Shown one piece after another: positions 1-7,577 of a stretch of DNA of 64,000 nucleotides. Within the stretch, counting starts at the first letter, position 1, and every line of letters starts with the position of its first letter. The notes under the pieces were generated by a model. The model had not been told where the DNA came from. It searched no databases and saw only the letters and a list, made by a program, of their open reading frames with translations. Source of the DNA: Pseudoalteromonas sp. UG3-2 (GTDB lineage Bacteria; Pseudomonadota; Gammaproteobacteria; Enterobacterales; Alteromonadaceae); contig NZ_JAWLJU010000002.1 of assembly GCF_037120705.1 (NCBI RefSeq), positions 62,001-126,000 of the forward strand, written 5' to 3'. The translations under genes and the position numbers were made by a program.

Positions 1-154
1 AAAGCTTCAAAAAGTGATAGTAATCAGTATACTAGAAGCTAATAACGATTCCTTAAATGAATTGACTGTTTGCGGTAAGAAACTTGAGTGTAACAGTGGC
101 TCCCGCAAATGGCGCAAGTATCAATACGGAACGTTATAAAGCTGCTAAGTGGAT

Positions 155-229
155 GTCCCCATAGTTTAATGGATAAAACTAGGCCCTCCTAAGGCTTCGA
201 TGTAGGTTCGATTCCTACTGGGGACGCCA
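155..229 (+). tRNA. tRNA-Arg (anticodon CCU)
   Basis: A cloverleaf can be folded by eye. The acceptor arm GTCCCCA pairs with TGGGGAC, the anticodon loop CTCCTAA carries CCT, the T-loop is GGTTCGATTCC, and the 3' CCA is encoded. The anticodon reads AGG (Arg). It lies just beyond the 3' end of flgT, which is on the opposite strand. tRNA genes like this are common integration sites, but no integrase or att repeat is visible here. Confidence 0.95.
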
Positions 230-233
230 TTCT

Positions 234-1430
234 TCAAAGAGCAAAATCCTCCTCTTGCTCTACCTGAATTTCTACTAAGTCGTTTATTTGTACGTTGTTG
301 AGTGGGCGTTTACTTATGTTCACCGCCACTGCATTTTGGGCGTTAACTTGTGTAACTCGAACCTTATTAATGGTCTTGATTTGGCGCATGTACTGCTTGC
401 CGCGTGCGTTGGTAACTGGGCTGCTGTGCGCGATATTCAGTACTTGGCCATTTTCCAGTCCATGCATACGGCCAAGGTTAATAATCACTTGATCGCCGTC
501 AACGTGCAGAATTTTACCGTTCGTTGCCAAGCAAGCCACGGCGGCATTTAAGTCTATGGTGACTTGTTCGAGTGTTAACTGGATTTCGTCGGCATAATCT
601 GTGCGCCAGAAACGTTCGCTGTACACGTCTATTAGCTTGGTCTTTTTAAATGGCCAAACGCCTTGTGTGGCGTATTGCTTTTGCCACACACGTTCGTGCG
701 ATAAGGCATCAAAAAGGGCAAAGTCGATTTTAAAGCTACGCAAAAACTTATCGCTCTGCCAAAATGCAAAGTCACTGTTAAGCTTATCCACACTGGAAAT
801 ATCGCTGATCTGGGAAAGCAAGACATATTGGCTATTGGTATTGGCGGTAACGGTTTCAATTAAACGTTCGTTATAATCAAAACGCTGGCTAAAAAAGCGT
901 TCAACATTGATGGTTTGTGCGAAGTAGGGCACTGGCTCTAAGCTGGTGCTTTGGCTATTCATGGTTTGATAGAGCTTTTTACTCACCACCTTGTGTATGT
1001 CAAAGATTTGACCCAAGGTTGCTTGGTGTTTGTTCTTTAATTGACTTTGGGTGATGGCGATTTGTTTATTGTAGGCGCTGATAGGGCACTGCTGATCCTG
1101 TGGCATAATATCAATGTGTAAGGTGACGTGCCAGCTATCACCTACCCGTGACTCCGACACCACATTGGCGCTTTGCACTTGGGCGTTGGAGCGTATCTTT
1201 AATTCATCCTGAGTCAGCACACCATCGGTGACGGTTTGTACACTGCTGACATTGGCGCCAGAAAATAACAGAGCCTGGGTAATGGCATCGTTGACAGCCT
1301 TACGTTTGGCTTTTTGCTGATCACCACTTTTGATGTCAGCAATACCTGTTACTTCAAACCACTCCGCGCTAGCGCCACTGGCGTAAGATAAACTGATGAG
1401 TGATAAGCTTAGTACAATATGCTTGTTCAT
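234..1430 (-). CDS. flgT: Flagellar assembly protein T (H-ring component)
   Basis: FlgT is a periplasmic protein of the H ring that surrounds the L/P rings in sodium-driven polar flagella and helps build the stator-associated T ring. The product is 398 aa with a clear signal peptide (MNKHIVLSLSLISLSYASGASA, cut after about residue 22), followed by the EWFEVTG start typical of mature FlgT and a C-terminal SH3-like part (INLGRMHGLENGQ). I chose the ATG at 1430 because TTAGG lies about 9 nt upstream; a TTG three codons earlier has no space for a ribosome-binding site. It is divergent from flgP and preceded by a sigma54 element. Vibrio usually has flgO beside flgT and flgP; it is not seen here. 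Confidence 0.9.
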   Translation of the reverse strand: MNKHIVLSLSLISLSYASGASAEWFEVTGIADIKSGDQQKAKRKAVNDAITQALLFSGANVSSVQTVTDGVLTQDELKIRSNAQVQSANVVSESRVGDSWHVTLHIDIMPQDQQCPISAYNKQIAITQSQLKNKHQATLGQIFDIHKVVSKKLYQTMNSQSTSLEPVPYFAQTINVERFFSQRFDYNERLIETVTANTNSQYVLLSQISDISSVDKLNSDFAFWQSDKFLRSFKIDFALFDALSHERVWQKQYATQGVWPFKKTKLIDVYSERFWRTDYADEIQLTLEQVTIDLNAAVACLATNGKILHVDGDQVIINLGRMHGLENGQVLNIAHSSPVTNARGKQYMRQIKTINKVRVTQVNAQNAVAVNISKRPLNNVQINDLVEIQVEQEEDFAL

Positions 1431-1464
1431 TTTGAGCAACCTAATTCATTAACTACCTTAATAT

Positions 1465-1482
1465 CAGCAATACCTGTGCCAA
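1465..1482 (-). promoter_or_regulatory. Sigma54 promoter for flgT
   Basis: The minus strand reads TTGGCACAGGTATTGCTG, an excellent -24/-12 element (GG at 1480-1479, N10, GC at 1468-1467). It sits about 35 bp before the flgT start. Its -24 box is one half of a palindrome shared with the flgP promoter. Confidence 0.85.
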
Positions 1483-1490
1483 ATTTTGGC
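1478..1490. repeat. Palindrome shared by two divergent sigma54 promoters
   Basis: GCCAAATTTTGGC is a perfect palindrome around one central T. Its two halves are the -24 elements of the flgT (minus) and flgP (plus) promoters, placed head to head, so two RNA polymerase-sigma54 complexes may compete for this site. Confidence 0.85.
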
Positions 1491-1503
1491 AGGATTCGTG
1501 CAT
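1486..1503 (+). promoter_or_regulatory. Sigma54 promoter for flgP
   Basis: TTGGCAGGATTCGTGCAT has GG at 1488-1489 and GC at 1500-1501 with ten bases between. It points toward flgP, about 115 bp upstream of its start, leaving an unusually long leader that contains an inverted repeat. Confidence 0.75.
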
Positions 1504-1525
1504 ATATCAACTAAGTGAACTCTTA

Positions 1526-1584
1526 TACCAGTTCGCTTAACAAGTGGCCTACTCGAGGCGAACAAGGCGTAATGCGGACTGGTA
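1526..1584. repeat. Imperfect inverted repeat (REP-like) in the flgP leader
   Basis: Outer arms TACCAGT (1526-1532) and ACTGGTA (1578-1584) enclose inner arms GTTCGC (1531-1536) and GCGAAC (1558-1563). The size and symmetry resemble a dispersed extragenic repeat or a miniature element remnant. It lies between the flgP promoter and gene, where flgO would be expected. No second copy was noticed in this window. Confidence 0.55.
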
Positions 1585-1617
1585 TTGTATTTATTGATTG
1601 TAGTGGAGATGGTTAGG

Positions 1618-2094
1618 ATGAGGGTATTTAAATCACGTTACGTACTGCTTTTGGTCACCACATTCGCCTGGCTTAACGGCTGTGCCAGTATTGCAGACAA
1701 ACACATCGAGTACGAAACAATAAAACCTGATAGCTATCCGGTACTCAAAGCCGTGGGTTATGCGCCGTTAAGTGCACAACCGGGAGCGACGGATGGCGAG
1801 AAACAGTTGATGGCAATCAAGGTTTCTAAGCTTGAAGCGTATCGTGAATTAGCGGAGCAACTGTATGGACAGAAGCTGACTGCAACAACCACGGTAAAAG
1901 GGGCCATTGCGCAAAATGATGGCTTAAAGAGTCAAGTTAATGGCCTTATCAGAGGCGCGAAAGTGCTCAAAAGCTACTCAGTCGGTGATACCTATGCCAC
2001 GGAATTAGAGCTGGATATGAAAAGAGTGTACGACCTTTATATAGCGCAAACTAAGCCAAAGAAAATAAAAAAGATCCGCTACAGCATCAAATAA
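1618..2094 (+). CDS. flgP: Flagellar outer-membrane lipoprotein FlgP (LPP20 family)
   Basis: FlgP-type lipoproteins form an outer-membrane-associated basal disk around polar sheathed flagella and are needed for full motility. The 158-aa product starts with a basic, hydrophobic signal ending in the lipobox LNGC (Cys22), followed by a small soluble domain (EAYRELAEQLYG...) typical of the LPP20 family. The ATG at 1618 is chosen because GGAG lies 9 nt upstream and gives a normal lipoprotein signal; in-frame upstream codons at 1585 (TTG) and 1609 (ATG) lack a spaced ribosome-binding site. The C-terminus is strongly basic (KPKKIKKIRYSIK). It converges on flgN. Confidence 0.88.
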   Translation: MRVFKSRYVLLLVTTFAWLNGCASIADKHIEYETIKPDSYPVLKAVGYAPLSAQPGATDGEKQLMAIKVSKLEAYRELAEQLYGQKLTATTTVKGAIAQNDGLKSQVNGLIRGAKVLKSYSVGDTYATELELDMKRVYDLYIAQTKPKKIKKIRYSIK

Positions 2095-2105
2095 CAGCTA
2101 ACACA

Positions 2106-2130
2106 TTGAAAGCCTAGTTTAGGCTTTCAA
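2106..2130. terminator. Hairpin between convergent flgP and flgN
   Basis: TTGAAAGCCTA (2106-2116) and TAGGCTTTCAA (2120-2130) form an 11-bp perfect stem with a 3-nt loop. It lies between the convergent genes and overlaps the flgN stop, so it probably works as a bidirectional terminator, although no long T-tract follows. Confidence 0.7.
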
Positions 2131-2547
2131 GTTCTTAACTAGCTTATTATCACTGCTTTTCACGCTGCCGTCTTCACCATAAGTCACTGACGCAGGCACA
2201 CCTATCAAGATTTCTTTCAGCTCTCTGGTGCTAACATTGGCATGGTGAGCCGCTTTGGCGTTAACTTCATTTTTGCGCTTACAATCATTTAGCAGGGATT
2301 TAACTTGATCTACTAGGGGCGTTAGTTCTTCGTTTTTGAACAGTTCAACATCGACTTGAGCGAGTTCTTTGTCGAGTTGTTGTAGTTTTGTGATGTGTGA
2401 GAGTTTTTCCCGAGCGATATCTTTTAAGCTATCACCGCGGCGAGAGGCGAGTGCCTCAAGCTCGTCCACTAGAAGCTGGGTCAAAGCTTCAAGTGCACTA
2501 ATTTGTTGCGATAGTTTGTGGTGGCAAAGCCGAACCGTATCATCCAT
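2119..2547 (-). CDS. flgN: Flagellar export chaperone FlgN
   Basis: FlgN is the cytoplasmic chaperone that carries the hook-associated proteins FlgK and FlgL to the export gate. The 142-aa product is almost entirely helical, with long amphipathic stretches (LSQQISALEALTQLLVDELE; ITKLQQLDKELAQVDVEL). Position as the last gene of flgA-flgM-flgN supports the call. I use the ATG at 2547, which overlaps the flgM stop by 8 nt; a TTG at 2562 is possible but would extend the overlap. Confidence 0.85.
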   Translation of the reverse strand: MDDTVRLCHHKLSQQISALEALTQLLVDELEALASRRGDSLKDIAREKLSHITKLQQLDKELAQVDVELFKNEELTPLVDQVKSLLNDCKRKNEVNAKAAHHANVSTRELKEILIGVPASVTYGEDGSVKSSDNKLVKNLKA

Positions 2548-2863
2548 AAATCTCGAACTCAAATGCTGCTATGTTTTTTGCCAGTTTATCGGCATCAATC
2601 TGGTACTTGCCTTCGGCAATGGCTTTTTTCAGCTCTGCGACTTTTTTATCGTCAAAACCGGAAGACTGTTGCGCCTTATCATTTACAGACTTCAACTGTT
2701 GTGCCTGTGGTGTTAGGCTCACTGAATCCGCAGCCGCTTTAGGTACTGCAGGTGCTTTATTATTGGTGGCATTGGCTTCGTTACGTTGTAACTCGGCTTT
2801 TTGTTGCTTAACATTGTTAGCAACGGATGTAGATTGATTTTGACCGTTAACTTGATTAACCAT
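2540..2863 (-). CDS. flgM: Anti-sigma-28 factor FlgM
   Basis: FlgM binds FliA (sigma28) and blocks late flagellar transcription until it is exported through the finished hook. The product is 107 aa, normal for the family, with a polar Asn/Gln/Ala-rich N-terminal half and the conserved C-terminal sigma-binding helices (VAELKKAIAEGKYQIDADKLAKNI). A consensus sigma28 promoter lies directly upstream, so FlgM is also made under FliA control. Confidence 0.93.
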   Translation of the reverse strand: MVNQVNGQNQSTSVANNVKQQKAELQRNEANATNNKAPAVPKAAADSVSLTPQAQQLKSVNDKAQQSSGFDDKKVAELKKAIAEGKYQIDADKLAKNIAAFEFEIYG

Positions 2864-2899
2864 GATTGTAGACCCAATACTATTATACTCTCAGCCACT

Positions 2900-2926
2900 T
2901 TATCGGCTTGCGTAAGCATTACTTTA
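2900..2926 (-). promoter_or_regulatory. Sigma28 promoter for flgM
   Basis: On the minus strand TAAA (2926-2923), 15 bases, then GCCGATAA (2907-2900). This is a perfect match to the FliA consensus TAAA-N15-GCCGATAA, located between flgA and flgM. Confidence 0.92.
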
Positions 2927-2935
2927 GCAAATTTT

Positions 2936-3643
2936 TTATAAATTCACCTCAACAGTTTCTACATCGATAACTCTAGCACGTAAGGTCTTGCCAGAGCGAG
3001 CATTTTTTACCCGAACTAAATCCCCTTTATTGCCGTCTTGCAGTGCTTCACCGGCTGTTTTTATGACCAAACCTCCGGATTTGGCAAAAATAGTCACGCC
3101 ATCACCTTTGCATACCATACAAATATGACGCTGGGTGAAGGCTTGCCCCTCACGAATGTTGCGTTTACTGCGGCTGCCAATAATGAGCTTTGCTTCTTCT
3201 ATATATGAAACTCGACGAAAACGTTTGGGTTGATACTCTTTTTTGATGTCTTCAGCCGTAATGATACTGCCTTTTTCGAGCATGTTGGCACTAACTAATA
3301 CTGGGAATAGGCGGTCGATCCGGACATGGACGTATTGCGTCCAGCTGACTAAATCGTTGCAGCGTAATTGTACGGTAACCTGAGTATTAAAAGGGGGAGT
3401 CATGGCCGTAGCGCGCTCTAATGGCTGTTGACACTCTCGGGTCGGGATGCGGTCATCCAGCGGTATGGTGGTAACCGAGAGCTTGCTATCAGGGTTTTGT
3501 TCGATTTGAGGAGTAATAAAATCAATGGCAGCTTGCTCCAACATGTTGTTGTCATATTGCTGACAATGGGCATAGCCTATGCCTATAAAATAAGCGAACA
3601 AACAAAAAAATTGATTGTAATAGGTTTTTTTTAACAAACTCAT
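2936..3643 (-). CDS. flgA: Flagellar P-ring assembly chaperone FlgA
   Basis: FlgA acts in the periplasm and assists polymerisation of FlgI into the P ring. The 235-aa product has an N-terminal signal segment (MSLLKKTYYNQFFCLFAYF..., about residues 1-27), then the FlgA N domain, and a C-terminal SAF-type domain (PVLVSANMLEKGSIITAEDI; GEALQDGNKGDLVRVKN). It is first in the minus-strand flgA-flgM-flgN group. No convincing Shine-Dalgarno is seen before the ATG at 3643. A weaker sigma54-like element lies about 100 bp upstream. Confidence 0.92.
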   Translation of the reverse strand: MSLLKKTYYNQFFCLFAYFIGIGYAHCQQYDNNMLEQAAIDFITPQIEQNPDSKLSVTTIPLDDRIPTRECQQPLERATAMTPPFNTQVTVQLRCNDLVSWTQYVHVRIDRLFPVLVSANMLEKGSIITAEDIKKEYQPKRFRRVSYIEEAKLIIGSRSKRNIREGQAFTQRHICMVCKGDGVTIFAKSGGLVIKTAGEALQDGNKGDLVRVKNARSGKTLRARVIDVETVEVNL

Positions 3644-3737
3644 GATGTTTCGACTATGCTTATGGGGTGAAACAAGGTATAAAGATTCTGCTTTAATAAC
3701 TGCACCTAATCAAGGGTGTTTAACCATATCAGAGTCG

Positions 3738-3755
3738 AAGCAAAGATCGTTCCGA
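3738..3755 (-). promoter_or_regulatory. Possible sigma54 promoter for flgA
   Basis: The minus strand reads TCGGAACGATCTTTGCTT: GG, N10, GC with a good TTTGCTT -12 part but a poor -24 flank. It is about 95 bp before flgA and 30 bp before the divergent cheV start. Confidence 0.45.
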
Positions 3756-3783
3756 TTAGCGGTTTATTCAGTAGGAGATTGAA

Positions 3784-4716
3784 ATGGCAGGTGTTTTAGA
3801 TTCGGTGAACCAACGTACCCAGCTGGTTGGGCAAAACCGACTCGAGCTATTACTTTTTCGGCTTCAAGGTCGACAACGCTTCGGTATTAATGTCTTTAAG
3901 GTCAGAGAAGTGCTGCAATGTCCTGCCCTGACCAGCATGCCAAAGTCTAATCCGCTAATCCGTGGTGTGGCTCACATTCGTGGTCAAACTATTTCTGTGA
4001 TTGATATGTCGCTGGCGGTAGGTGGGCCTCCTATCCAAGATATTCGCAATTGTTTTATTGTCATCGCCGAATATAACCGCTCAGTTCAAGGGTTTCTAGT
4101 GAGTGCTGTCGAGCGTATTGTCAATATGAACTGGGAGAAAATAATGCCGCCACCATCGGGGGCTGGTCGTTATTCTTACCTAACCGCAGTAACAGAAATT
4201 GAAGATGAATTAGTCGAGATCCTTGACGTAGAAAAGATCTTAAACGAAATTTGTCCTATAGACACTGAGGTCAGTGCAGGAATTGTCTCTGATGGCGAGA
4301 TGCAAAAAGATTTGGGTGAGCGTATTGTGTTTATTGCTGATGACTCGGCAGTAGCGCGAAACCAAGTCAAACGTGCATTAGAACCGTTAGGAGTGCAAAC
4401 CGAGTTGGCTAAAAACGGTAAAGAAGCGCTGATCAGGCTTAGAGAAATTGCCGACATGGACTGTCAAAATAATGTCACCGAGCGCGTAGGCTTGCTGATA
4501 TCGGATGTTGAAATGCCGGAAATGGATGGCTATACCTTAACGGCTGAGATCAAGGCGGATCCAAAGTTAGCGCCACTTCATGTTATTTTACATACTTCGT
4601 TAAGTGGAGTATTCAATCAGGCTATGATTGAAAAAGTAGGCGCAGATGATTTTATTGCTAAGTTTAACCCCGATGAATTAGCCGCAGCGGTTAAGAAATG
4701 GGTTCATTGTGATTAA
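3784..4716 (+). CDS. cheV: Chemotaxis coupling protein CheV (CheW-REC fusion)
   Basis: CheV couples receptors to CheA and can be phosphorylated to tune array sensitivity. The 310-aa product has a CheW-like domain (about residues 20-160, with INVFKVREVL and GVAHIRGQTISVIDM) and a response-regulator domain (about 180-308) with acidic residues ADD186-187 and the phosphoacceptor in LLISDVEMPEMDG (Asp241). The ribosome-binding site is AGGAG before the ATG. cheR follows after 15 nt, so they probably form one unit apart from the main che cluster. Confidence 0.95.
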   Translation: MAGVLDSVNQRTQLVGQNRLELLLFRLQGRQRFGINVFKVREVLQCPALTSMPKSNPLIRGVAHIRGQTISVIDMSLAVGGPPIQDIRNCFIVIAEYNRSVQGFLVSAVERIVNMNWEKIMPPPSGAGRYSYLTAVTEIEDELVEILDVEKILNEICPIDTEVSAGIVSDGEMQKDLGERIVFIADDSAVARNQVKRALEPLGVQTELAKNGKEALIRLREIADMDCQNNVTERVGLLISDVEMPEMDGYTLTAEIKADPKLAPLHVILHTSLSGVFNQAMIEKVGADDFIAKFNPDELAAAVKKWVHCD

Positions 4717-4731
4717 AGCTGGTGGTAGCAC

Positions 4732-5562
4732 TTGGAAAATAAGCATTTAGAGCAAAAAGAGTACGATCAATTTCGAACCTTTCTGGAGCAGCAGTGTGGG
4801 ATCGTACTGGGCGACAACAAATTGTACTTGGTTAAAAGTCGGTTAGCTCCACTGATGGCGCGCTTCAATGTTGAGTCTTTGTCATCGTTAGTTGCTAAAA
4901 CACTTAGCCCCCATGAACGGCAACTTCGTGCCGCGGTGGTTGATGCTATGACCACCAATGAAACCTTATGGTTTAGAGATACTTATCCGTTTGAGTTACT
5001 GAAAAATCGCATCCTGCCGGAGTTCAAAGACTTAAGAAGGCCAGTGAAAATTTGGTCGGCGGCAAGTTCGTCAGGACAAGAGCCGTATTCCATTGCCATG
5101 TCAGCTAATGAATACGTTAGTAAGTCGCCTGGCGCCCTCAAGATGGGCGTGCAGATAGTGGGTACTGACATTTCTAATACCATGCTTGATATGTGTAAAA
5201 ACGCTGAATATGACGCTTTGGCGTTGGCGCGTGGATTGTCTCCAGAGCGGCGCAAAAAGTTTTTTACCGACAGCGGTAACGGTATGGCCAAAGTGGTGGA
5301 GCCAATTCGAAAAATGGTGAGCTTTAGACACCTTAACTTGTTGGACTCTTATGCTTTGATGGGCAAGTTTGATGTCATCTTTTGCCGTAATGTACTGATT
5401 TATTTTTCCCCAGAAGTCAAAGCAAAAATCATTGCGCAATTTGCACAGTCACTCAATCCTAATGGCTATTTGTTTTTAGGTGCCTCTGAGTCAATGGCTG
5501 GATTGAGTGATGACTTCACTATGATCCGCTGTAACCCAGGTATTATTTACCAGAAAAAATAG
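4732..5562 (+). CDS. cheR: Chemoreceptor glutamate methyltransferase CheR
   Basis: CheR uses S-adenosylmethionine to methylate receptor glutamates, opposing CheB. The 276-aa product has the CheR N-terminal helical domain (FRTFLEQQCGIVLGDNKLYLVKSRL) and the methyltransferase core with the SAM-binding SAASSSGQEPYS and IFCRNVLIYFS motifs. Translation appears to start at TTG (4732): there is no in-frame ATG before the conserved N-terminal domain. The length is near the family norm (about 280). It is followed by a strong hairpin. Confidence 0.94.
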   Translation: MENKHLEQKEYDQFRTFLEQQCGIVLGDNKLYLVKSRLAPLMARFNVESLSSLVAKTLSPHERQLRAAVVDAMTTNETLWFRDTYPFELLKNRILPEFKDLRRPVKIWSAASSSGQEPYSIAMSANEYVSKSPGALKMGVQIVGTDISNTMLDMCKNAEYDALALARGLSPERRKKFFTDSGNGMAKVVEPIRKMVSFRHLNLLDSYALMGKFDVIFCRNVLIYFSPEVKAKIIAQFAQSLNPNGYLFLGASESMAGLSDDFTMIRCNPGIIYQKK

Positions 5563-5580
5563 TCACTCTGCCATTAAGTT

Positions 5581-5610
5581 TTGCAACAGTGTCTCAAAAC
5601 ACTGTTGCAA
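5581..5610 (+). terminator. Hairpin after cheR
   Basis: TTGCAACAGTGT (5581-5592) pairs perfectly with ACACTGTTGCAA (5599-5610) across a 6-nt loop. It lies 18 nt after the cheR stop, though no T-run follows. Confidence 0.65.
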
Positions 5611-5943
5611 GCTAGATTTCTACCTTTCGACTTATTCATTGTTTTGCCTTTGCCTTTGCCTTGCCTTTGCCGTTGCCATTGAGTTGCTGTTGCCGAACCT
5701 TGTCTTGCTTAGCCTTGCGATACTACTTCTGAAAATAACTTTTTCTCACCATAGTAAACCGTTTGGTGCTAATTTTTAGTAATAAACTGACCATCAACAC
5801 TTACTTTAACCTTTACTTTTTTGCTCTATTCACTGTGATTCTGAGTGAGCATAAGTTTAATGAATTAGCCTCAAATAGATATACATCTCGCCTTTAAAGT
5901 AATATTACTCATTGAAATAAAAAGGAAAAAATAAATTTATATT
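5611..5943. other. Non-coding stretch before flgB
   Basis: Together with the cheR hairpin and the flgB promoter this is a 432-nt gap without a convincing gene. It contains the TTTGCC-type tandem repeat and then AT-rich DNA (about 5740-5940) that could hold activator sites for the flgB promoter; none was identified by sequence. Confidence 0.6.
5643..5677 (+). repeat. Degenerate hexanucleotide tandem repeat (TTTGCC)
   Basis: Units read TTTGCC, TTTGCC, TTTGCC, TTGCC, TTTGCC, GTTGCC, with looser TTGCC/TTGC echoes continuing to about 5720. It is non-coding, about 300 bp before the flgB promoter, and looks slippage-prone. Confidence 0.85.
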
Positions 5944-5961
5944 TTGGCCTAAAGATTGCTT
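5944..5961 (+). promoter_or_regulatory. Sigma54 promoter for flgBCDE
   Basis: TTGGCCTAAAGATTGCTT has GG at 5946-5947, ten bases, and GC at 5958-5959. It lies 34 bp before the flgB ATG and overlaps an apparent upstream TTG extension of that frame, which argues for the downstream start. Confidence 0.88.
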
Positions 5962-5994
5962 AATCACTGTGAGTCAAATTTTTGGAGTTTAACT

Positions 5995-6405
5995 ATGGCT
6001 ATAAGTTTCGATAAAGCACTGGGTGTTCATCAGCATACCATGCTGATCCGCTCGCAACGTGCGGAAATGTTAGCGAGTAATATCGCAAATGCGGACACTC
6101 CAGGATACAAAGCAAAAGATATTGACTTCGCAGGTGCCTTAAAAGCGGCAAAAGCGGGGCAAAGAAGCGGCAATGATATGGTTAGAACCGATGCTAAGCA
6201 TCTCAGTGGTGGCACTAAAATGACCAACGCAAATGAACTATATCGCTCGCCAAATCAAGCAGATACAGGTGATGGCAACTCAGTGGATATACAAGTGGAA
6301 CGGAACTTGTATACACAGAATGCATTAGAGTACCAAGCCAGTTTGCAATTTTTATCTGGTAAGTTCAGCGGCCTTAAAAAGGCACTGGGTGGTCAAGGAG
6401 CATAA
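5995..6405 (+). CDS. flgB: Flagellar proximal rod protein FlgB
   Basis: FlgB is a proximal rod subunit that connects the MS ring and FliE to the rest of the rod. The 136-aa product begins MAISFDKALGVHQ and contains the rod-family motif ASNIANADTPGYKAKDIDF (residues about 28-46) and the C-terminal NALEYQASLQFLSGKFSGLK helix. The start at 5995 is preceded by GGAG and by a sigma54 promoter. It heads flgBCDE, with flgC two bases downstream. Confidence 0.95.
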   Translation: MAISFDKALGVHQHTMLIRSQRAEMLASNIANADTPGYKAKDIDFAGALKAAKAGQRSGNDMVRTDAKHLSGGTKMTNANELYRSPNQADTGDGNSVDIQVERNLYTQNALEYQASLQFLSGKFSGLKKALGGQGA

Positions 6406-6407
6406 TT

Positions 6408-6839
6408 ATGAGTCTTTACAACGTTTTTGATATTTCTGGCTCGGGCATGAGTGCCCAAAATGTGCGCCTGAACACCACTGCGAGTAACATTTCGAATGCC
6501 AACTCGATAAGCTCCAGCCAAGAGGGAGTGTATCGCGCTAGGCATGCGGTATTTGCAGCTGAACTTTCTAAAGCTTCAACATCCCAAAACAATGCCATGG
6601 GATCGTCCGTTGGAGTTAAGGTGTTAGGTGTGGTTGAAAGCGATAAGCCGCTTCAGATTGAGTACAGCCCCAACCATCCTAGCGCTGATGCAAATGGCTA
6701 CATTTATAAACCGAATGTGAATGTGGTAGAGGAGATGGCAAATATGATTTCAGCCTCTCGCTCATACCAAACCAATGTTCAGGTTGCAGATGCAGCGAAG
6801 CAAATGTTGAGCAAAACCCTGCAGCTTGGTCAGCGCTAG
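6408..6839 (+). CDS. flgC: Flagellar proximal rod protein FlgC
   Basis: FlgC is a proximal rod protein with the FlgC/FlgE-type ends. The 143-aa product has the N-terminal motif FDISGSGMSAQNVRLNTTASNISNAN, the YIYKPNVNVVEEMANMISASRSYQTNV segment and a helical C-terminus ending TLQLGQR. Length is as expected (about 135-145). It is tightly coupled to flgB. Confidence 0.95.
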   Translation: MSLYNVFDISGSGMSAQNVRLNTTASNISNANSISSSQEGVYRARHAVFAAELSKASTSQNNAMGSSVGVKVLGVVESDKPLQIEYSPNHPSADANGYIYKPNVNVVEEMANMISASRSYQTNVQVADAAKQMLSKTLQLGQR

Positions 6840-6856
6840 ATTGGGAGTAACAGCTG

Positions 6857-7543
6857 ATGAGTAATGATGTAAATTCCGCTACTTCGTCGTACATGGATTC
6901 TCTGCGGTGGAATAAAGAAAATCGCACCACAGAGGAACAAAAAAACCGAGACACCTTAACGCAGGAAGATTTCTTCTCATTGCTTACTCAGCAGCTGTCT
7001 TATCAAGATCCAAGCAAGCCTGCTGACAATGATCAGATGATCGCGCAAATGACCAACTTCACCATGGCAGAAGGTATTTCGAAGTTAAATACGAAATTTG
7101 AATCGTTAAGCGCGTCAATGACTTCTAACTCAGCACTGCAAGCGTCTACATTAATTGGCAAAAAAGCATTGCTTGAGTCAAACATGCTTGAACACGGCGA
7201 TGATGCTTTGTCAAAAGGTTCAGTTATAGTCGAGCAGCCTGTTGAAGAACTTAATATTGGTATTTATGACCAATCCGGAGCCTTGGTAAGAAAACTAGAA
7301 ATGGGTCCACAGGCTGCAGGTGCAGTTAAGTTTGAGTGGGATGGTAAAAACCAAGATGGTGAACTGATGCCGGACGGTGATTACGAAATTAAAGCTGAGG
7401 GGATGATGAATGGTCAATACACTAACTTCCCATCTGCAACGTTTAGAAATATCGATAGTGTTAATGTCAACGGTGCAAATGGCATTGTAATTAATACGAA
7501 AGAAGGCGCGGTGCGCTTAACTGATATAGCTGAAATAGCTTAA
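6857..7543 (+). CDS. flgD: Flagellar hook cap / assembly protein FlgD
   Basis: FlgD caps the growing hook and is discarded when the hook is complete. The 228-aa product has the conserved N-terminal segment LTQEDFFSLLTQQLSYQDPSKPADN (about residues 34-58), followed by MIAQMTNFTMAEGISKLN, and a C-terminal FlgD Ig-like/tudor part (VEFEW-type KFEWDGKNQDGELMPDGDY). It is third in flgBCDE. Confidence 0.94.
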   Translation: MSNDVNSATSSYMDSLRWNKENRTTEEQKNRDTLTQEDFFSLLTQQLSYQDPSKPADNDQMIAQMTNFTMAEGISKLNTKFESLSASMTSNSALQASTLIGKKALLESNMLEHGDDALSKGSVIVEQPVEELNIGIYDQSGALVRKLEMGPQAAGAVKFEWDGKNQDGELMPDGDYEIKAEGMMNGQYTNFPSATFRNIDSVNVNGANGIVINTKEGAVRLTDIAEIA

Positions 7544-7577
7544 TTTAAAGAATTAACCTTAACAAAGAGGTGACGAA

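Noticed and set aside
62..140. TTGACT (62-67) and TATAAA (135-140) as a tRNA promoter
   Set aside because: The two boxes are far too far apart to be one promoter, and neither has a good partner at 16-18 bp.
155..229. tRNA-Arg as the edge of a genomic island
   Set aside because: No integrase, direct repeat of the tRNA 3' end or mobile gene is visible; the adjacent genes are core flagellar genes.
5642..5720. TTTGCC array as a CRISPR
   Set aside because: Units are six bases with no spacers, and no cas genes are nearby.
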